From NCBI RefSeq assembly GCF_900172265.1, contig NZ_FWFK01000001.1, positions 620,001-684,000 on the forward strand: a stretch of DNA of 64,000 nt. The letters run 5' to 3'. The position numbers were made by a program, and so were the translations under genes. The stretch is from Roseivivax jejudonensis. GTDB taxonomy: Bacteria > Pseudomonadota > Alphaproteobacteria > Rhodobacterales > Rhodobacteraceae. The notes beneath the pieces were generated by a model. It saw only the letters and a program-made list of their open reading frames with translations, was not told where the DNA came from and did no database searches. Positions within the stretch are counted from its first letter, which is position 1, and every line of letters starts with the position of its first letter. This document shows, piece after piece, positions 56,610 to 64,000 of this stretch.

Positions 56610-57668
56610 CTATCGCGCATCCAGTCGCGCCTCGGTGGCCGGATCGAAGAGGTGGCATGCTCCGGGCGGAACGACGAAGGACACGGCGTCGCCGATCGAC
56701 GCTCTCAGGTCCTTCGACGCCTTGACCGACATGAGCGCGCCGCCGGCGCGGACCGTCAGCATGGTCGCGTCGCCGAGAAGCTCGATCGTGTAGAGAGGCG
56801 CCTCGATCTGAGCGGGCTCGCCCGGTTCGGCCAGCCGCGCGTCCTCGGCCCGGAAGCCGAGGGTGAGCGCGCCGTCCCGCACCTCCAGTCCCTCCACCCT
56901 CACGCTGTCGGCCTCGAAGGTGCCGCCGGAGACATGCCCTTCGACGAGGTTCATGCCAGGAGATCCGATGAAGCCCGCGACGAACACGTTGGCGGGGCGG
57001 TTGTAGATCTCCGTCGGGGTCCCGACCTGCTGGACCACGCCGCGCTTCATCACCACGACGCGGTCGGCGAGGGTCATCGCCTCGATCTGGTCGTGGGTGA
57101 CATAGATCGTGGTCACCTTGAGCTCGTGCGACAGGTTCTTGATCTGCGCGCGCGTCGAGACGCGCAGCTTTGCGTCGAGATTGGACAGCGGCTCGTCCAT
57201 GAGAAAGACGTTGGGCTCGCGCACGATGGCGCGCGCCAGCGCGACGCGCTGCCGCTGGCCGCCCGAAAGCTCCGCCGGCTTGCGATGCAGGAAGTCCTCG
57301 AGCTCCACCATGCGCGCAGCTCGCATCACCCGTTCGTCATGCGTGCTTTCGTCGATCTTCCGCACGCGCAGCGGGAAGCGGATGTTCTCGTAGACGTTCA
57401 GGTGCGGATAGAGGCCGTAGGACTGGAACACCATCGCCACGTCGCGATCCTTGGGATCCAGATCGTTGACGCGCTGGCCACCGATCATGATGTCGCCTTC
57501 GGTCGCGTCCTCAAGACCGGCGATCATGCGCATCGTCGTGGTCTTGCCGCACCCCGACGGGCCGAGCAGCACCAGAAACTCCTCGTCGGCGATCGTCAGG
57601 TCGAAGCTGTCGACACCGACGAAACTGCCCCAGCGCTTGGACAGATTGCGCAGCTGAATCTCGGCCAT
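56610..57668 (-). CDS. CUT1-type ABC ATP-binding protein, UgpC/MalK-like
   Basis: 352 residues. Walker A GPSGCGKTTT, Q-loop VFQSYGLYPHLNV, signature LSGGQRQRVALARAI, Walker B VFLMDEPLSNLDAKL and switch THDQIEAMTLADR, followed by a C-terminal OB-type (TOBE) regulatory domain (TLGFRAEDARLAEPG). It is the first gene of the eighteen-gene minus-strand run. The ATG at 57668 follows GGGAGAGG. The operator at 57763-57784 lies 95 nt upstream. Confidence 0.92.
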   Translation of the reverse strand: MAEIQLRNLSKRWGSFVGVDSFDLTIADEEFLVLLGPSGCGKTTTMRMIAGLEDATEGDIMIGGQRVNDLDPKDRDVAMVFQSYGLYPHLNVYENIRFPLRVRKIDESTHDERVMRAARMVELEDFLHRKPAELSGGQRQRVALARAIVREPNVFLMDEPLSNLDAKLRVSTRAQIKNLSHELKVTTIYVTHDQIEAMTLADRVVVMKRGVVQQVGTPTEIYNRPANVFVAGFIGSPGMNLVEGHVSGGTFEADSVRVEGLEVRDGALTLGFRAEDARLAEPGEPAQIEAPLYTIELLGDATMLTVRAGGALMSVKASKDLRASIGDAVSFVVPPGACHLFDPATEARLDAR

Positions 57669-57762
57669 CGGCCTCTCCCAGTTGATGCGGGACGTCGATG
57701 TTCGGGCGATCACTCGCGGTTTACGGGAACGCTAGACACCGGAGAAGGCACGTGGCAAGCTC

Positions 57763-57784
57763 TTTTTGCAATCGTGTGCAAAAA
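57763..57784. promoter_or_regulatory. LacI-type operator at the head of the SnoaL/TRAP/ABC locus
   Basis: TTTTTGCA and TGCAAAAA face each other across ATCGTG; the central CG is also symmetric, as in most LacI-family sites. It lies between the divergent ATPase gene (start 57668) and SnoaL gene (start 57798) and is the only site of this form I noticed in the locus. The regulator at 45489-46532 is the likely binder. Confidence 0.75.
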
Positions 57785-57797
57785 TGAAAGAGTCCCC

Positions 57798-58790
57798 GTG
57801 CTCGTGACCGATCAGCGCGCCAGTCTGCATGCCGGCCTGTCCGCCATGCTGCGTGCCCCCGACGCAGAATTCGACGCCAGCGTCGCGCGAATCTTCTCCG
57901 AATCCTGCCGCGTGCACCTGTCCGCGCCCTTCTACCCGCTCGACGGGACGGAGGCTCTGATCGCAGGGTTCCTCCGGCCGCTCCGCACGGCATTCGAAGG
58001 CATCCACCGGCGCGACGAGATCTTCATCGCAGGGGACAACCGGCGCGACACGGGCGGCCATTGGGCCGCGAGCGTGGCCCACTACGTCGGCAATTTCCGC
58101 GCTCCGTTCGCGGGCATACGTCCCTCCGGCAGGCTCGCCTTCCTGCGCGCCGGCGAGTTCTACCGCATCGAGGGTGGCCGCGTGACCGAGGCGCGCCTGA
58201 TCCTCGACCTGCCGGACCTGATGCGCCAGGCGGGACGGATGCCCTTCCCGCAAGAGCTCGGCACCGAGATGCTGTTTCCGTCGCCGGCGACCCACGATGG
58301 CGTGCTCCCGCAGACTGGGTCCGGCGCGGAAAGTCTCGACGTGGTGGAGCGGATGCTAAGCGACCTGCACGCCTACGACCCGCAGACCTTCGAGAGCGCG
58401 GCGCAGACCGGCGCTTCGGGTGCGTGGGCCGACGACATGCTGTGGTACGGGCCGTCCGGGATCGGTGCGAACTATCGCTGGTCGGGCTTCGTGAAGGATC
58501 ACCGTGCGCCGTTCCTGACGGCCTTTCCCGATCGTAAGGGCGGCAATCATTACTGCCGGATCGGTGACGGCAATTATGCCGCCGTGTCCGGATGGCCGTC
58601 GATGACGATGACGCATCTCGGCGACTACCTGGGCGTTCCGGCGACCCATCGGGCGCTGACGCTGCGGGTCATGGATTTCTACCGCATCGCCGGTGGGCGG
58701 ATCGCGGAGAACTGGGTGCTGCTCGACTACCTCGATCTCTTCGCGCAGATGGGCATCGACCTCGTGGCGCGCTCAAACGCGATGGAATGA
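57798..58790 (+). CDS. Tandem SnoaL/NTF2-fold protein (4)
   Basis: 330 residues and a clear paralogue of the 350-residue protein at 47284-48336: both have EFYRIEGGRVTEARL or its match in the first domain, LWYGPSGIG at the domain junction, and MDFYRIAGGRIAENWVLLDYLDLFAQMGIDLVARS at the end. It has the same internal duplication of the NTF2 unit. There is no ATG at the N-terminus; the GTG at 57798 (or 57804) is taken, with AAAGAG upstream. The gene is divergent from the minus-strand run and starts 13 nt after the LacI-type operator, so it belongs to the same regulon. Confidence 0.78.
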   Translation: MLVTDQRASLHAGLSAMLRAPDAEFDASVARIFSESCRVHLSAPFYPLDGTEALIAGFLRPLRTAFEGIHRRDEIFIAGDNRRDTGGHWAASVAHYVGNFRAPFAGIRPSGRLAFLRAGEFYRIEGGRVTEARLILDLPDLMRQAGRMPFPQELGTEMLFPSPATHDGVLPQTGSGAESLDVVERMLSDLHAYDPQTFESAAQTGASGAWADDMLWYGPSGIGANYRWSGFVKDHRAPFLTAFPDRKGGNHYCRIGDGNYAAVSGWPSMTMTHLGDYLGVPATHRALTLRVMDFYRIAGGRIAENWVLLDYLDLFAQMGIDLVARSNAME

Positions 58791-58833
58791 GCGAGCGCCC
58801 GCACCGGCAGTTTCCGACCTCCCGGCGCCGCTC

Positions 58834-58848
58834 TGTGACCTAGTCACA
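58834..58848. promoter_or_regulatory. Inverted repeat upstream of the sulfide-oxidation operon
   Basis: TGTGAC and GTCACA flank CTA, a perfect 6-bp repeat 59 nt before the start at 58908. It is like a CRP/FNR-type site with a one-base shorter spacer. It could equally be bound by an ArsR-type sulfide sensor; none is encoded in the window. Confidence 0.55.
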
Positions 58849-58907
58849 AACAGTCCGACGCCTGCCGTGGCAGTCTGGGATCACATCGATTCCAGAGGAG
58901 ATCGGAC

Positions 58908-59117
58908 ATGACTCGCAACATGGGAAACGTGGATCGCGCGCTGCGCCTTGTGGCCGCCGCGCTCCTGCTCTGGGCGGCCTTCGGCACGGCCGTCGCCGCG
59001 ACCGGTGCGCTGCACTGGCTCGCGATCCTTGTCGCAGGCGTCTTCGTCCTGACGGCGCTCGTCGGGATGTGCCCGCTCTACCGGGTCATCGGGCTCAAGA
59101 CCTGCCGCGCCTGCTGA
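58908..59117 (+). CDS. Small DUF2892 (YgaP-like) inner-membrane protein
   Basis: 69 residues: NMGNVDRALRLVAAALLLWAAFG is the family start, then a second helix (LHWLAILVAGVFVLTALVGM) and CPLYRVIGLKTCRAC. The two helices match the membrane part of YgaP; the terminal cysteines may hold sulfane sulfur. GAGGAG precedes the ATG. It is the first gene of the operon with the MBL hydrolase 28 nt behind. Confidence 0.88.
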   Translation: MTRNMGNVDRALRLVAAALLLWAAFGTAVAATGALHWLAILVAGVFVLTALVGMCPLYRVIGLKTCRAC

Positions 59118-59145
59118 TCGCCACACGACAAGGAGGAGGAGATCC

Positions 59146-60033
59146 ATGAAGGACTACGTCACCGACACCACCGTCAAACCCGAGGTGACCGGCTTTTTCG
59201 ATCCGGCGACCAACACCATATCCTACGTGGTCAAGGATCCCGGCTCGTCGGCCTGCGCCATCGTCGATTCGGTCATGGACATCGACTATGCAGCAGGGCG
59301 GATCACTTACGACCACGCGGACGAGATCATCGCCTACGTGAAGGACAACGGCCTCACGCTGGAATGGCTGATCGAAACGCACGTGCACGCCGATCATCTT
59401 TCGGCGGCGCCCTACATACAGGGCCAGCTCGGCGGCAAACTCGGCATCGGGCGCAACATCACCATCGTGCAGGACACGTTTGGCAAGATCTTCAACGAAG
59501 GCACCGAGTTTCAGCGCGACGGGTCGCAGTTCGACCGGCTGTTCGATGACGGCGACAGCTACAATGTCGGCGGGATGGCGTGCTTTGCCATTCACACGCC
59601 GGGCCATACCCCGGCCTGCATGACGCACGTCATGGGCGACGCCGCCTTTGTCGGCGACACGCTGTTCATGCCGGACGGCGGCTCGGCCCGGGCAGACTTT
59701 CCGGGGGGCGACGCGAGCGAGCTTTACGACTCGATCCAGAAGGTTCTGAGCCTGCCGGACGAGACCCGCTTGTTCATGTGCCACGACTACGCCCCGAACG
59801 GACGCGACATCCAGTGGGAGACCACCGTCGCCGACGAGAAGGCACACAACATCCACGTGGGCGGCGGCAAGACCAAGGACGAGTTCGTGAAATTCCGGAC
59901 CGAGCGGGACGCGCAGCTCGACATGCCGCGGCTGATCATCCCGTCGCTGCAAGTGAACATGCGCGGCGGAGAGCTTCCGCCCGCCGACCAGCACGGCAAG
60001 CGGTTCCTGAAGGTCCCGGTCAACACGCTCTGA
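59146..60033 (+). CDS. MBL-fold persulfide dioxygenase-like (Blh/ETHE1-type) hydrolase
   Basis: 295 residues: YVVKDPGSSACAIVDSVMD, metal motif THVHADHLSAAPYI, IHTPGHTPACMTHVMGDAAFVGDTLFM and LFMCHDYAPNGRDIQWETTV. The pattern matches ETHE1/Blh proteins that oxidise glutathione persulfide to sulfite with O2 at a mononuclear iron. The ribosome site AAGGAGGAGG is strong. It follows the DUF2892 gene and precedes the SQR fusion by 84 nt, the standard setting for sulfide detoxification. Confidence 0.9.
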   Translation: MKDYVTDTTVKPEVTGFFDPATNTISYVVKDPGSSACAIVDSVMDIDYAAGRITYDHADEIIAYVKDNGLTLEWLIETHVHADHLSAAPYIQGQLGGKLGIGRNITIVQDTFGKIFNEGTEFQRDGSQFDRLFDDGDSYNVGGMACFAIHTPGHTPACMTHVMGDAAFVGDTLFMPDGGSARADFPGGDASELYDSIQKVLSLPDETRLFMCHDYAPNGRDIQWETTVADEKAHNIHVGGGKTKDEFVKFRTERDAQLDMPRLIIPSLQVNMRGGELPPADQHGKRFLKVPVNTL

Positions 60034-60117
60034 CCCCGGCCGCGACGCACCTCGCGGGCGGCCCGCAGCGCGGCGCCGCCGGACACGCCCCAATCGTCCG
60101 GACGCTCGGGAGGAGAC

Positions 60118-61797
60118 ATGGACATTCACACGATCGATGACAGGCTCGCGGTCAGCCCGCAGATCACCGCCGCAGACGTGGCCGCCCTCGCGGCCGAAGG
60201 CTATCGCGGCATCATCTGCAACCGCCCTGACGGCGAAGGCGCCGACCAGCCTTCTTTCGAGGAAATCGAGCGCGCCGCATCCGAAAACGGGCTCGAGGCG
60301 CGCTATCTGCCGGTCACCACCGGCATGGTGCGCGACGCCGATGCCGAGGCGTTCGCAGAAGCCTTGCGCACCCTGCCCGGCCCGGTCCTCGCCTATTGCC
60401 GGTCCGGCACGCGGTCGGCGACGCTCTGGGCGCTGTCGGAGGCCACGGCCCGACCGCTGCCCGACATCCTCGCGCGGACCAAGGCCGCCGGGTACGACAT
60501 GTCCGGCGTGGCGCGGCGCATCGCCAATGGCGGCAAGACCCCGACAGACACCGGCGACGCGCATTACAAGGTCGTCGTGGTCGGGGCCGGCGCAGGCGGG
60601 ATCGCCGTGGCGGCAAGCCTGAAGGCCCGCAAGCCCGGGCTCGAGATCGCGGTGATCGATCCGGCCGATATCCATTACTATCAGCCGGGCTGGACGATGG
60701 TGGGCGGCGGGATCTTCGAAGCCTCCGACACGGCCAAGACCATGGGCAGCCTGATCCCGTCGGGCGTCACGTGGATCAAGGCGGCCGTCGCCGCCTTCGA
60801 GCCGCAGAGCGACGCGGTGATCCTGGACGGGTGCCGGGTGGTGAAATACGACCGGCTTATCGTCTGCCCGGGGCTGAAGCTCGACTGGCACGGGGTCGAG
60901 GGGCTCGTCGAGAGCCTTGGCCGGAATGGCGTCACCTCGAACTACCGCTACGATCTCGCCCCGTACACCTGGCAGCTCGTGCAGCAGATGCGGTCGGGCG
61001 CCGCGCTGTTCACCCAGCCGCCGATGCCGATCAAGTGCGCCGGTGCGCCACAGAAGGCGATGTATCTCTCGGCCGACCACTGGCACCGGACCGGGCGCCT
61101 GTCCGATATCGACATCCACTTCTGCAATGCGGGAGGCGTGCTCTTCGGCGTGAAGGACTACGTCCCGGCGCTGATGGAATACGTGAAGAAGTACGACGCC
61201 AGCCTCGACTTCTTCCACAATCTCGTCGCTGTCGACGGCCCCGCGAAACGGGCAACATTCGAGGTGAAGCACCCCGAGGAGGCGCCGCGTCAGGTGACGA
61301 TGGATTTCGAGATGATCCATGTCTGCCCACCGCAGACCGCGCCGGACTTCGTTCGCGTCTCTCCGCTCGCCGATGTGGCCGGCTGGGTCGATGTCGATCA
61401 GGCGACCCTGCGGCACAAGCGCTTCGACAACATCTGGGCCCTCGGCGACGTGACCAACGCGCCCAACGCCAAGACCGCGGCCGCCGCGCGCAAGCAGGCG
61501 CCGACGGTGGCCGAGAACGTCATCGCCGACATGCGCGGACGCTCGGCGGTGGCGCAATATGACGGCTACGGATCGTGTCCGCTGACGGTCGAGCGCGGCA
61601 AGATCGTGCTCGCGGAATTCGGCTACGGCGGCGCGCTCAAGCCGTCGTTCCCGACTTGGCTCGTCGACGGCACACGACCGACCCGCGCGGCATGGCTCCT
61701 GAAGGAGCGGATGTTGCCGCCGATCTACTGGAAGGCCATGCTGCGTGGACGCGAATGGATGGCGAAGCCCGCCAGGCTGACGGCGGCTGCCGAGTAG
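60118..61797 (+). CDS. Fusion of a Blh-type phosphatase/rhodanese-like domain with sulfide:quinone oxidoreductase
   Basis: 559 residues. Residues 1-140 form the DUF442/tyrosine-phosphatase-like domain with AYCRSGTRSATLWAL (Cys94) and KAAGYDMSGVARRIANGGK. From 148 a type II SQR follows: FAD motif VVVVGAGAGGIAVAASL, catalytic Cys307 in PIKCAGAPQKAMYLS and Cys487 in YDGYGSCPLTVERGKIVLAEFGY. It oxidises sulfide to persulfide and passes electrons to quinone; the N-terminal domain likely moves the sulfane sulfur onto a carrier. GGGAGGAG precedes the ATG. Confidence 0.92.
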   Translation: MDIHTIDDRLAVSPQITAADVAALAAEGYRGIICNRPDGEGADQPSFEEIERAASENGLEARYLPVTTGMVRDADAEAFAEALRTLPGPVLAYCRSGTRSATLWALSEATARPLPDILARTKAAGYDMSGVARRIANGGKTPTDTGDAHYKVVVVGAGAGGIAVAASLKARKPGLEIAVIDPADIHYYQPGWTMVGGGIFEASDTAKTMGSLIPSGVTWIKAAVAAFEPQSDAVILDGCRVVKYDRLIVCPGLKLDWHGVEGLVESLGRNGVTSNYRYDLAPYTWQLVQQMRSGAALFTQPPMPIKCAGAPQKAMYLSADHWHRTGRLSDIDIHFCNAGGVLFGVKDYVPALMEYVKKYDASLDFFHNLVAVDGPAKRATFEVKHPEEAPRQVTMDFEMIHVCPPQTAPDFVRVSPLADVAGWVDVDQATLRHKRFDNIWALGDVTNAPNAKTAAAARKQAPTVAENVIADMRGRSAVAQYDGYGSCPLTVERGKIVLAEFGYGGALKPSFPTWLVDGTRPTRAAWLLKERMLPPIYWKAMLRGREWMAKPARLTAAAE

Positions 61798-61919
61798 GCG
61801 ACCGACCCCGCGGACGGACGCCCCTCTTCCCCGTCCGCTCGCCGACCTCTCCACCGGGACGCCGCCCCAGGCGTCCCGTGTCTGCTCCTCGAAGACCGAA
61901 CCACAGGACCGGCCCGACG

Positions 61920-63662
61920 ATGCGCCTTTCTCTCGCCCGCTACCTGCCCGTTCTCGACTGGGGCCGGCGCTACGACCGCGCGGCGTTCGCGAACGACCTG
62001 ATCGCGGCGGTGATCGTGACGATCATGCTGATCCCGCAATCGCTGGCCTACGCGCTCCTGGCGGGGCTGCCGCCCGAAGCCGGGATCTACGCCTCGATCG
62101 CGCCGATCCTGCTCTATGCGGTTTTCGGCACGTCCCGCGCTCTGGCGGTCGGGCCCGTGGCGGTGGTGTCGCTCCTGACCGCCTCCGCGGTCGGCCAGGT
62201 CGCCGAGCAGGGCACGGCGGGCTACGCGGTAGCCGCGCTGACCCTCGCGGGGATGTCGGGGGCGTTCCTGGTCCTTCTGGGCGTATTCCGGCTCGGCTTT
62301 CTCGCGAACTTCCTCAGTCACCCGGTGATCGCGGGCTTCATCACCGCATCGGGGATCCTGATCGCCACCAGCCAGCTCAAGCACATCCTCGGTATCCAGG
62401 CGCACGGCCACACGCTGATCGAGATGGTGGGCTCTCTCGTGGCGCATCTCGACCAGATCAACCCGATCACCCTCGTCCTCGGTGTCGCCGCGACGGGGTT
62501 CCTGTTCTGGGTGCGCCGCGGGCTGAAGCCGCTGCTGCGCCGGATGGGCGCCGGGCCGCTCCTTGCCGATGTCGCGACGAAGGCCGGGCCGGTGGCGGCG
62601 GTGGTGGCGACGACGCTCGCGGTCTGGGGGTTCGGGCTCGCGGACCGGGGCGTGGCGATCGTGGGCAGCGTGCCACAGGCGCTGCCGCCCCTCACCCTGC
62701 CCGGCGTGGCACCGGACCTGATCCGCCAGCTCGCCATCCCGGCCATCCTGATCTCCATCATCGGCTTCGTGGAATCGATTTCGGTCGCGCAGACGCTCGC
62801 CGCGAAGAAGCGCCAGCGCATCGACCCGGACCAGGAGCTGATCGGCCTCGGTGCGGCCAATCTCGGCGCGGCCTTCACCGGCGGCTACCCAGTTACGGGC
62901 GGGTTCGCGCGCTCGGTCGTGAATTTCGACGCGGGCGCCGAAACCCCGGCGGCCGGCGCGTTCACGGCGATCGGGCTCGCTATCGCAGCGGTGTCGCTGA
63001 CGCCGCTGGTCTACTTCCTGCCCAATGCAACGCTGGCCGCGACGATCGTCGTCGCGGTCCTCAGCCTCGTGGACTTTTCCATTCTGCGTCGCACCTGGGA
63101 CTATTCACGTTCGGACTTTGCGGCAGTCGCCGCGACGATCGTGCTGACCCTGACGCTCGGCGTAGAGATCGGGGTCGCATCCGGCGTACTGCTCTCCGTC
63201 GCGCTTCACCTGTTCAAGACGTCGAAGCCGCATGTCGCCGAGGTCGGGCTGGTGCCGGGCAGCCACCATTTCCGCAACATCAATCGCCACGACGTCGCGA
63301 CAGACCGGCACGTCCTGACGCTGCGGATCGACGAAAGCCTCTACTTCGTGAATGCGAGGTTTCTCGAGGACCTTGTGCAGGATCGCGTGACCGACGGCTG
63401 CGTGATACGCCACGTCGTGCTGATGTGTTCGGCAGTGAACGAGATCGACTTTTCCGCGCTCGAAAGCCTCGAGGCGATCAACCAGCGCCTCACCGATATG
63501 GGGATCGGCCTGCATCTCTCCGAGGTGAAGGGCCCGGTCATGGACCGGCTGCGGACAACGCATTTCCTCGACGAGATGAACGGCCGCGTGTTCCTGTCGC
63601 AGTACGATGCGTGGCAGGCCCTCGCGCGGCCCGAAATGGATCGTGCGAACGCCGCAGAATAG
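61920..63662 (+). CDS. SulP-family anion transporter
   Basis: 580 residues: an N-terminal run of about eleven to twelve helices with DLIAAVIVTIMLIPQSLAYALLAGLPPEAGIYASI, GYPVTGGFARSVVNFDAGAETPAAGAFTAI, and a cytoplasmic STAS domain at about 470-570 (LTLRIDESLYFVNARFLEDLV, VVLMCSAVNEIDFSALESLEAINQRL). It may export sulfite or sulfate formed by the two enzymes before it, or import sulfate or bicarbonate. The ATG at 61920 follows CAGGAC. It starts 122 nt after the SQR fusion on the same strand. Confidence 0.9.
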   Translation: MRLSLARYLPVLDWGRRYDRAAFANDLIAAVIVTIMLIPQSLAYALLAGLPPEAGIYASIAPILLYAVFGTSRALAVGPVAVVSLLTASAVGQVAEQGTAGYAVAALTLAGMSGAFLVLLGVFRLGFLANFLSHPVIAGFITASGILIATSQLKHILGIQAHGHTLIEMVGSLVAHLDQINPITLVLGVAATGFLFWVRRGLKPLLRRMGAGPLLADVATKAGPVAAVVATTLAVWGFGLADRGVAIVGSVPQALPPLTLPGVAPDLIRQLAIPAILISIIGFVESISVAQTLAAKKRQRIDPDQELIGLGAANLGAAFTGGYPVTGGFARSVVNFDAGAETPAAGAFTAIGLAIAAVSLTPLVYFLPNATLAATIVVAVLSLVDFSILRRTWDYSRSDFAAVAATIVLTLTLGVEIGVASGVLLSVALHLFKTSKPHVAEVGLVPGSHHFRNINRHDVATDRHVLTLRIDESLYFVNARFLEDLVQDRVTDGCVIRHVVLMCSAVNEIDFSALESLEAINQRLTDMGIGLHLSEVKGPVMDRLRTTHFLDEMNGRVFLSQYDAWQALARPEMDRANAAE

Positions 63663-63695
63663 GGCGCGCAGCGACATCGCAAGAGGGGAGAATTC

Positions 63696-63740
63696 TGGTC
63701 GGAGTGGCAGGATTCGAACCTACGACCCCTGCCTCCCGAA
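63696..63740 (-). other. 3' fragment of tRNA-Pro(CGG), candidate attachment site
   Basis: Read on the minus strand, the stretch has an anticodon loop TTCGGGA (anticodon CGG), the 3' anticodon-stem strand GGCAG, variable loop GGGTC, a T-arm around TTCGAAT and the acceptor end CACTCCGA with CCA. The partner strand CTGCC and the whole 5' half are missing; the upstream sequence does not fold as a tRNA. This is the size and position of a duplicated att core left by tRNA-directed integration. Confidence 0.7.
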
Positions 63741-63834
63741 GACACATCCAGCATGTTTGTTCTACCCTTGTGCGCTCTATGTCCATGCTTCGTTGCCGTT
63801 TCGTCGAAGCTTGAACGGTTGAAATTGTGCGGCC

Positions 63835-64000
63835 TCACAGTTTCCGCCCCCCGATTGCGGCAACCGCACCTTGTTGGTGGTCGGGGTGGTGATGAGCGTA
63901 GACCTTCGTCATCGTCTCCATGCTGACGCCGAAGTACCCGCTCAGCTCCCAGAGGTCGGCTCGTCCGGATTGGCAGGCCCACGTGATGGCCGTGTGCCGT
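63835..64000 (-). CDS. Tyrosine recombinase/phage-type integrase (partial, C-terminal 54 residues)
   Basis: The visible end reads RHTAITWACQSGRADLWE, then GYFGVSMETMTKVYAHHHPD and a short basic tail. The Arg-His-Thr motif near the start and the Tyr in KVYAHHHPDH are the catalytic arginine region and the nucleophile of tyrosine recombinases; the usual LGH is FGV as in several alphaproteobacterial integrases. The gene is cut by the right edge. It points at the tRNA-Pro fragment. Confidence 0.8.
   Translation of the reverse strand, partial: RHTAITWACQSGRADLWELSGYFGVSMETMTKVYAHHHPDHQQGAVAAIGGRKL

Larger units (their letters stand above)
63696..64000. mobile_element. Left border of an integrated genetic element (continues past the window)
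   Basis: The tRNA-Pro 3' fragment at 63696-63740 is followed about 95 nt later by the end of a tyrosine recombinase pointing towards it. The join between the operon ending at 63662 and this pair looks like the chromosome/element boundary. Cargo, right end and full tRNA lie outside the window. Confidence 0.6.

Noticed and set aside
55191-57797. N-terminal extension of the open frame containing the SnoaL gene at 57798
   Set aside because: It is antisense to the ABC genes; only the part after 57798 has SnoaL-type sequence.
63696-63815. An intact tRNA-Pro gene
   Set aside because: No 5' half, D-arm or matching anticodon-stem strand is found upstream of the CGG loop.
63607-63822. Small plus-strand frames over the tRNA fragment (GRSGRIRTYDPC, GVAGFEPTTPASRR)
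   Set aside because: These are well-known false proteins that come from translating tRNA sequence antisense.

Overview
The window is high-G+C, densely coded alphaproteobacterial chromosome, most like a marine or soil Rhodobacteraceae (Rhodobacterales) genome. Pointers are the frcBCA sugar transporter with a divergent ROK repressor, glnK-amtB, a PQQ/quinoprotein accessory cluster with a PedF-type cytochrome, TRAP and ABC solute importers, and a Blh/SQR sulfide-oxidation operon. No gene-free stretch exceeds about 300 bases. There is no rRNA, no intact tRNA and no CRISPR array. No database search was possible; all calls come from reading translated sequence and motifs.

Layout. 1-3360: a divergent PQQ-linked alcohol-oxidation accessory cluster (beta-propeller, periplasmic binding protein, cytochrome c550, MoxJ/XoxJ-like protein); the dehydrogenase itself would lie left of the window. 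3416-9889: Na+/H+ antiporter with a cNMP-like domain, CopA Cu+ ATPase, a small Cys-containing unknown and a GntR regulator. 9994-14462: frcBCA with its ROK regulator and a clear palindromic operator. 14500-16331: glnK-amtB. 16604-21986: PBP1-type peptidoglycan synthase and a two-gene type I secretion unit. 22121-34542: mostly housekeeping genes in short overlapping operons (ridA, GDPD, FemAB-like, phhB, peroxiredoxin, ferredoxin reductase, rsmD, MFS, map, sfsA, CinA-like, GNAT, AhpD-like, OmpA-like, class III aminotransferase). 34708-40215: AGCS symporter, UspA, phosphatase, amidase, UbiH-like hydroxylase.

40242-58790 is the most unusual part: eighteen genes packed on the minus strand, with one divergent gene at the head. 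It combines a complete CUT1 ABC importer, a complete TRAP importer, four SnoaL/NTF2-fold proteins (two of them internally duplicated), a histidinol-dehydrogenase-family enzyme that keeps all its metal and catalytic residues, an SDR, a LacI regulator, a bicupin, a HAD protein lacking both motif I aspartates, a MetE-core zinc protein, an alpha/beta hydrolase and an RraA-like protein. A textbook LacI-type palindrome sits in the divergent head promoter. The overlaps and shared operator suggest one coordinately controlled uptake and catabolism system. Its substrate cannot be read from the sequence.

58908-63662 is a sulfide/persulfide oxidation operon (DUF2892 protein, persulfide-dioxygenase-like MBL hydrolase, Blh-SQR fusion, SulP). 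At the right edge, a 3' fragment of tRNA-Pro(CGG) is followed by the C-terminal end of a tyrosine recombinase, marking the border of an integrated element that continues beyond the window.
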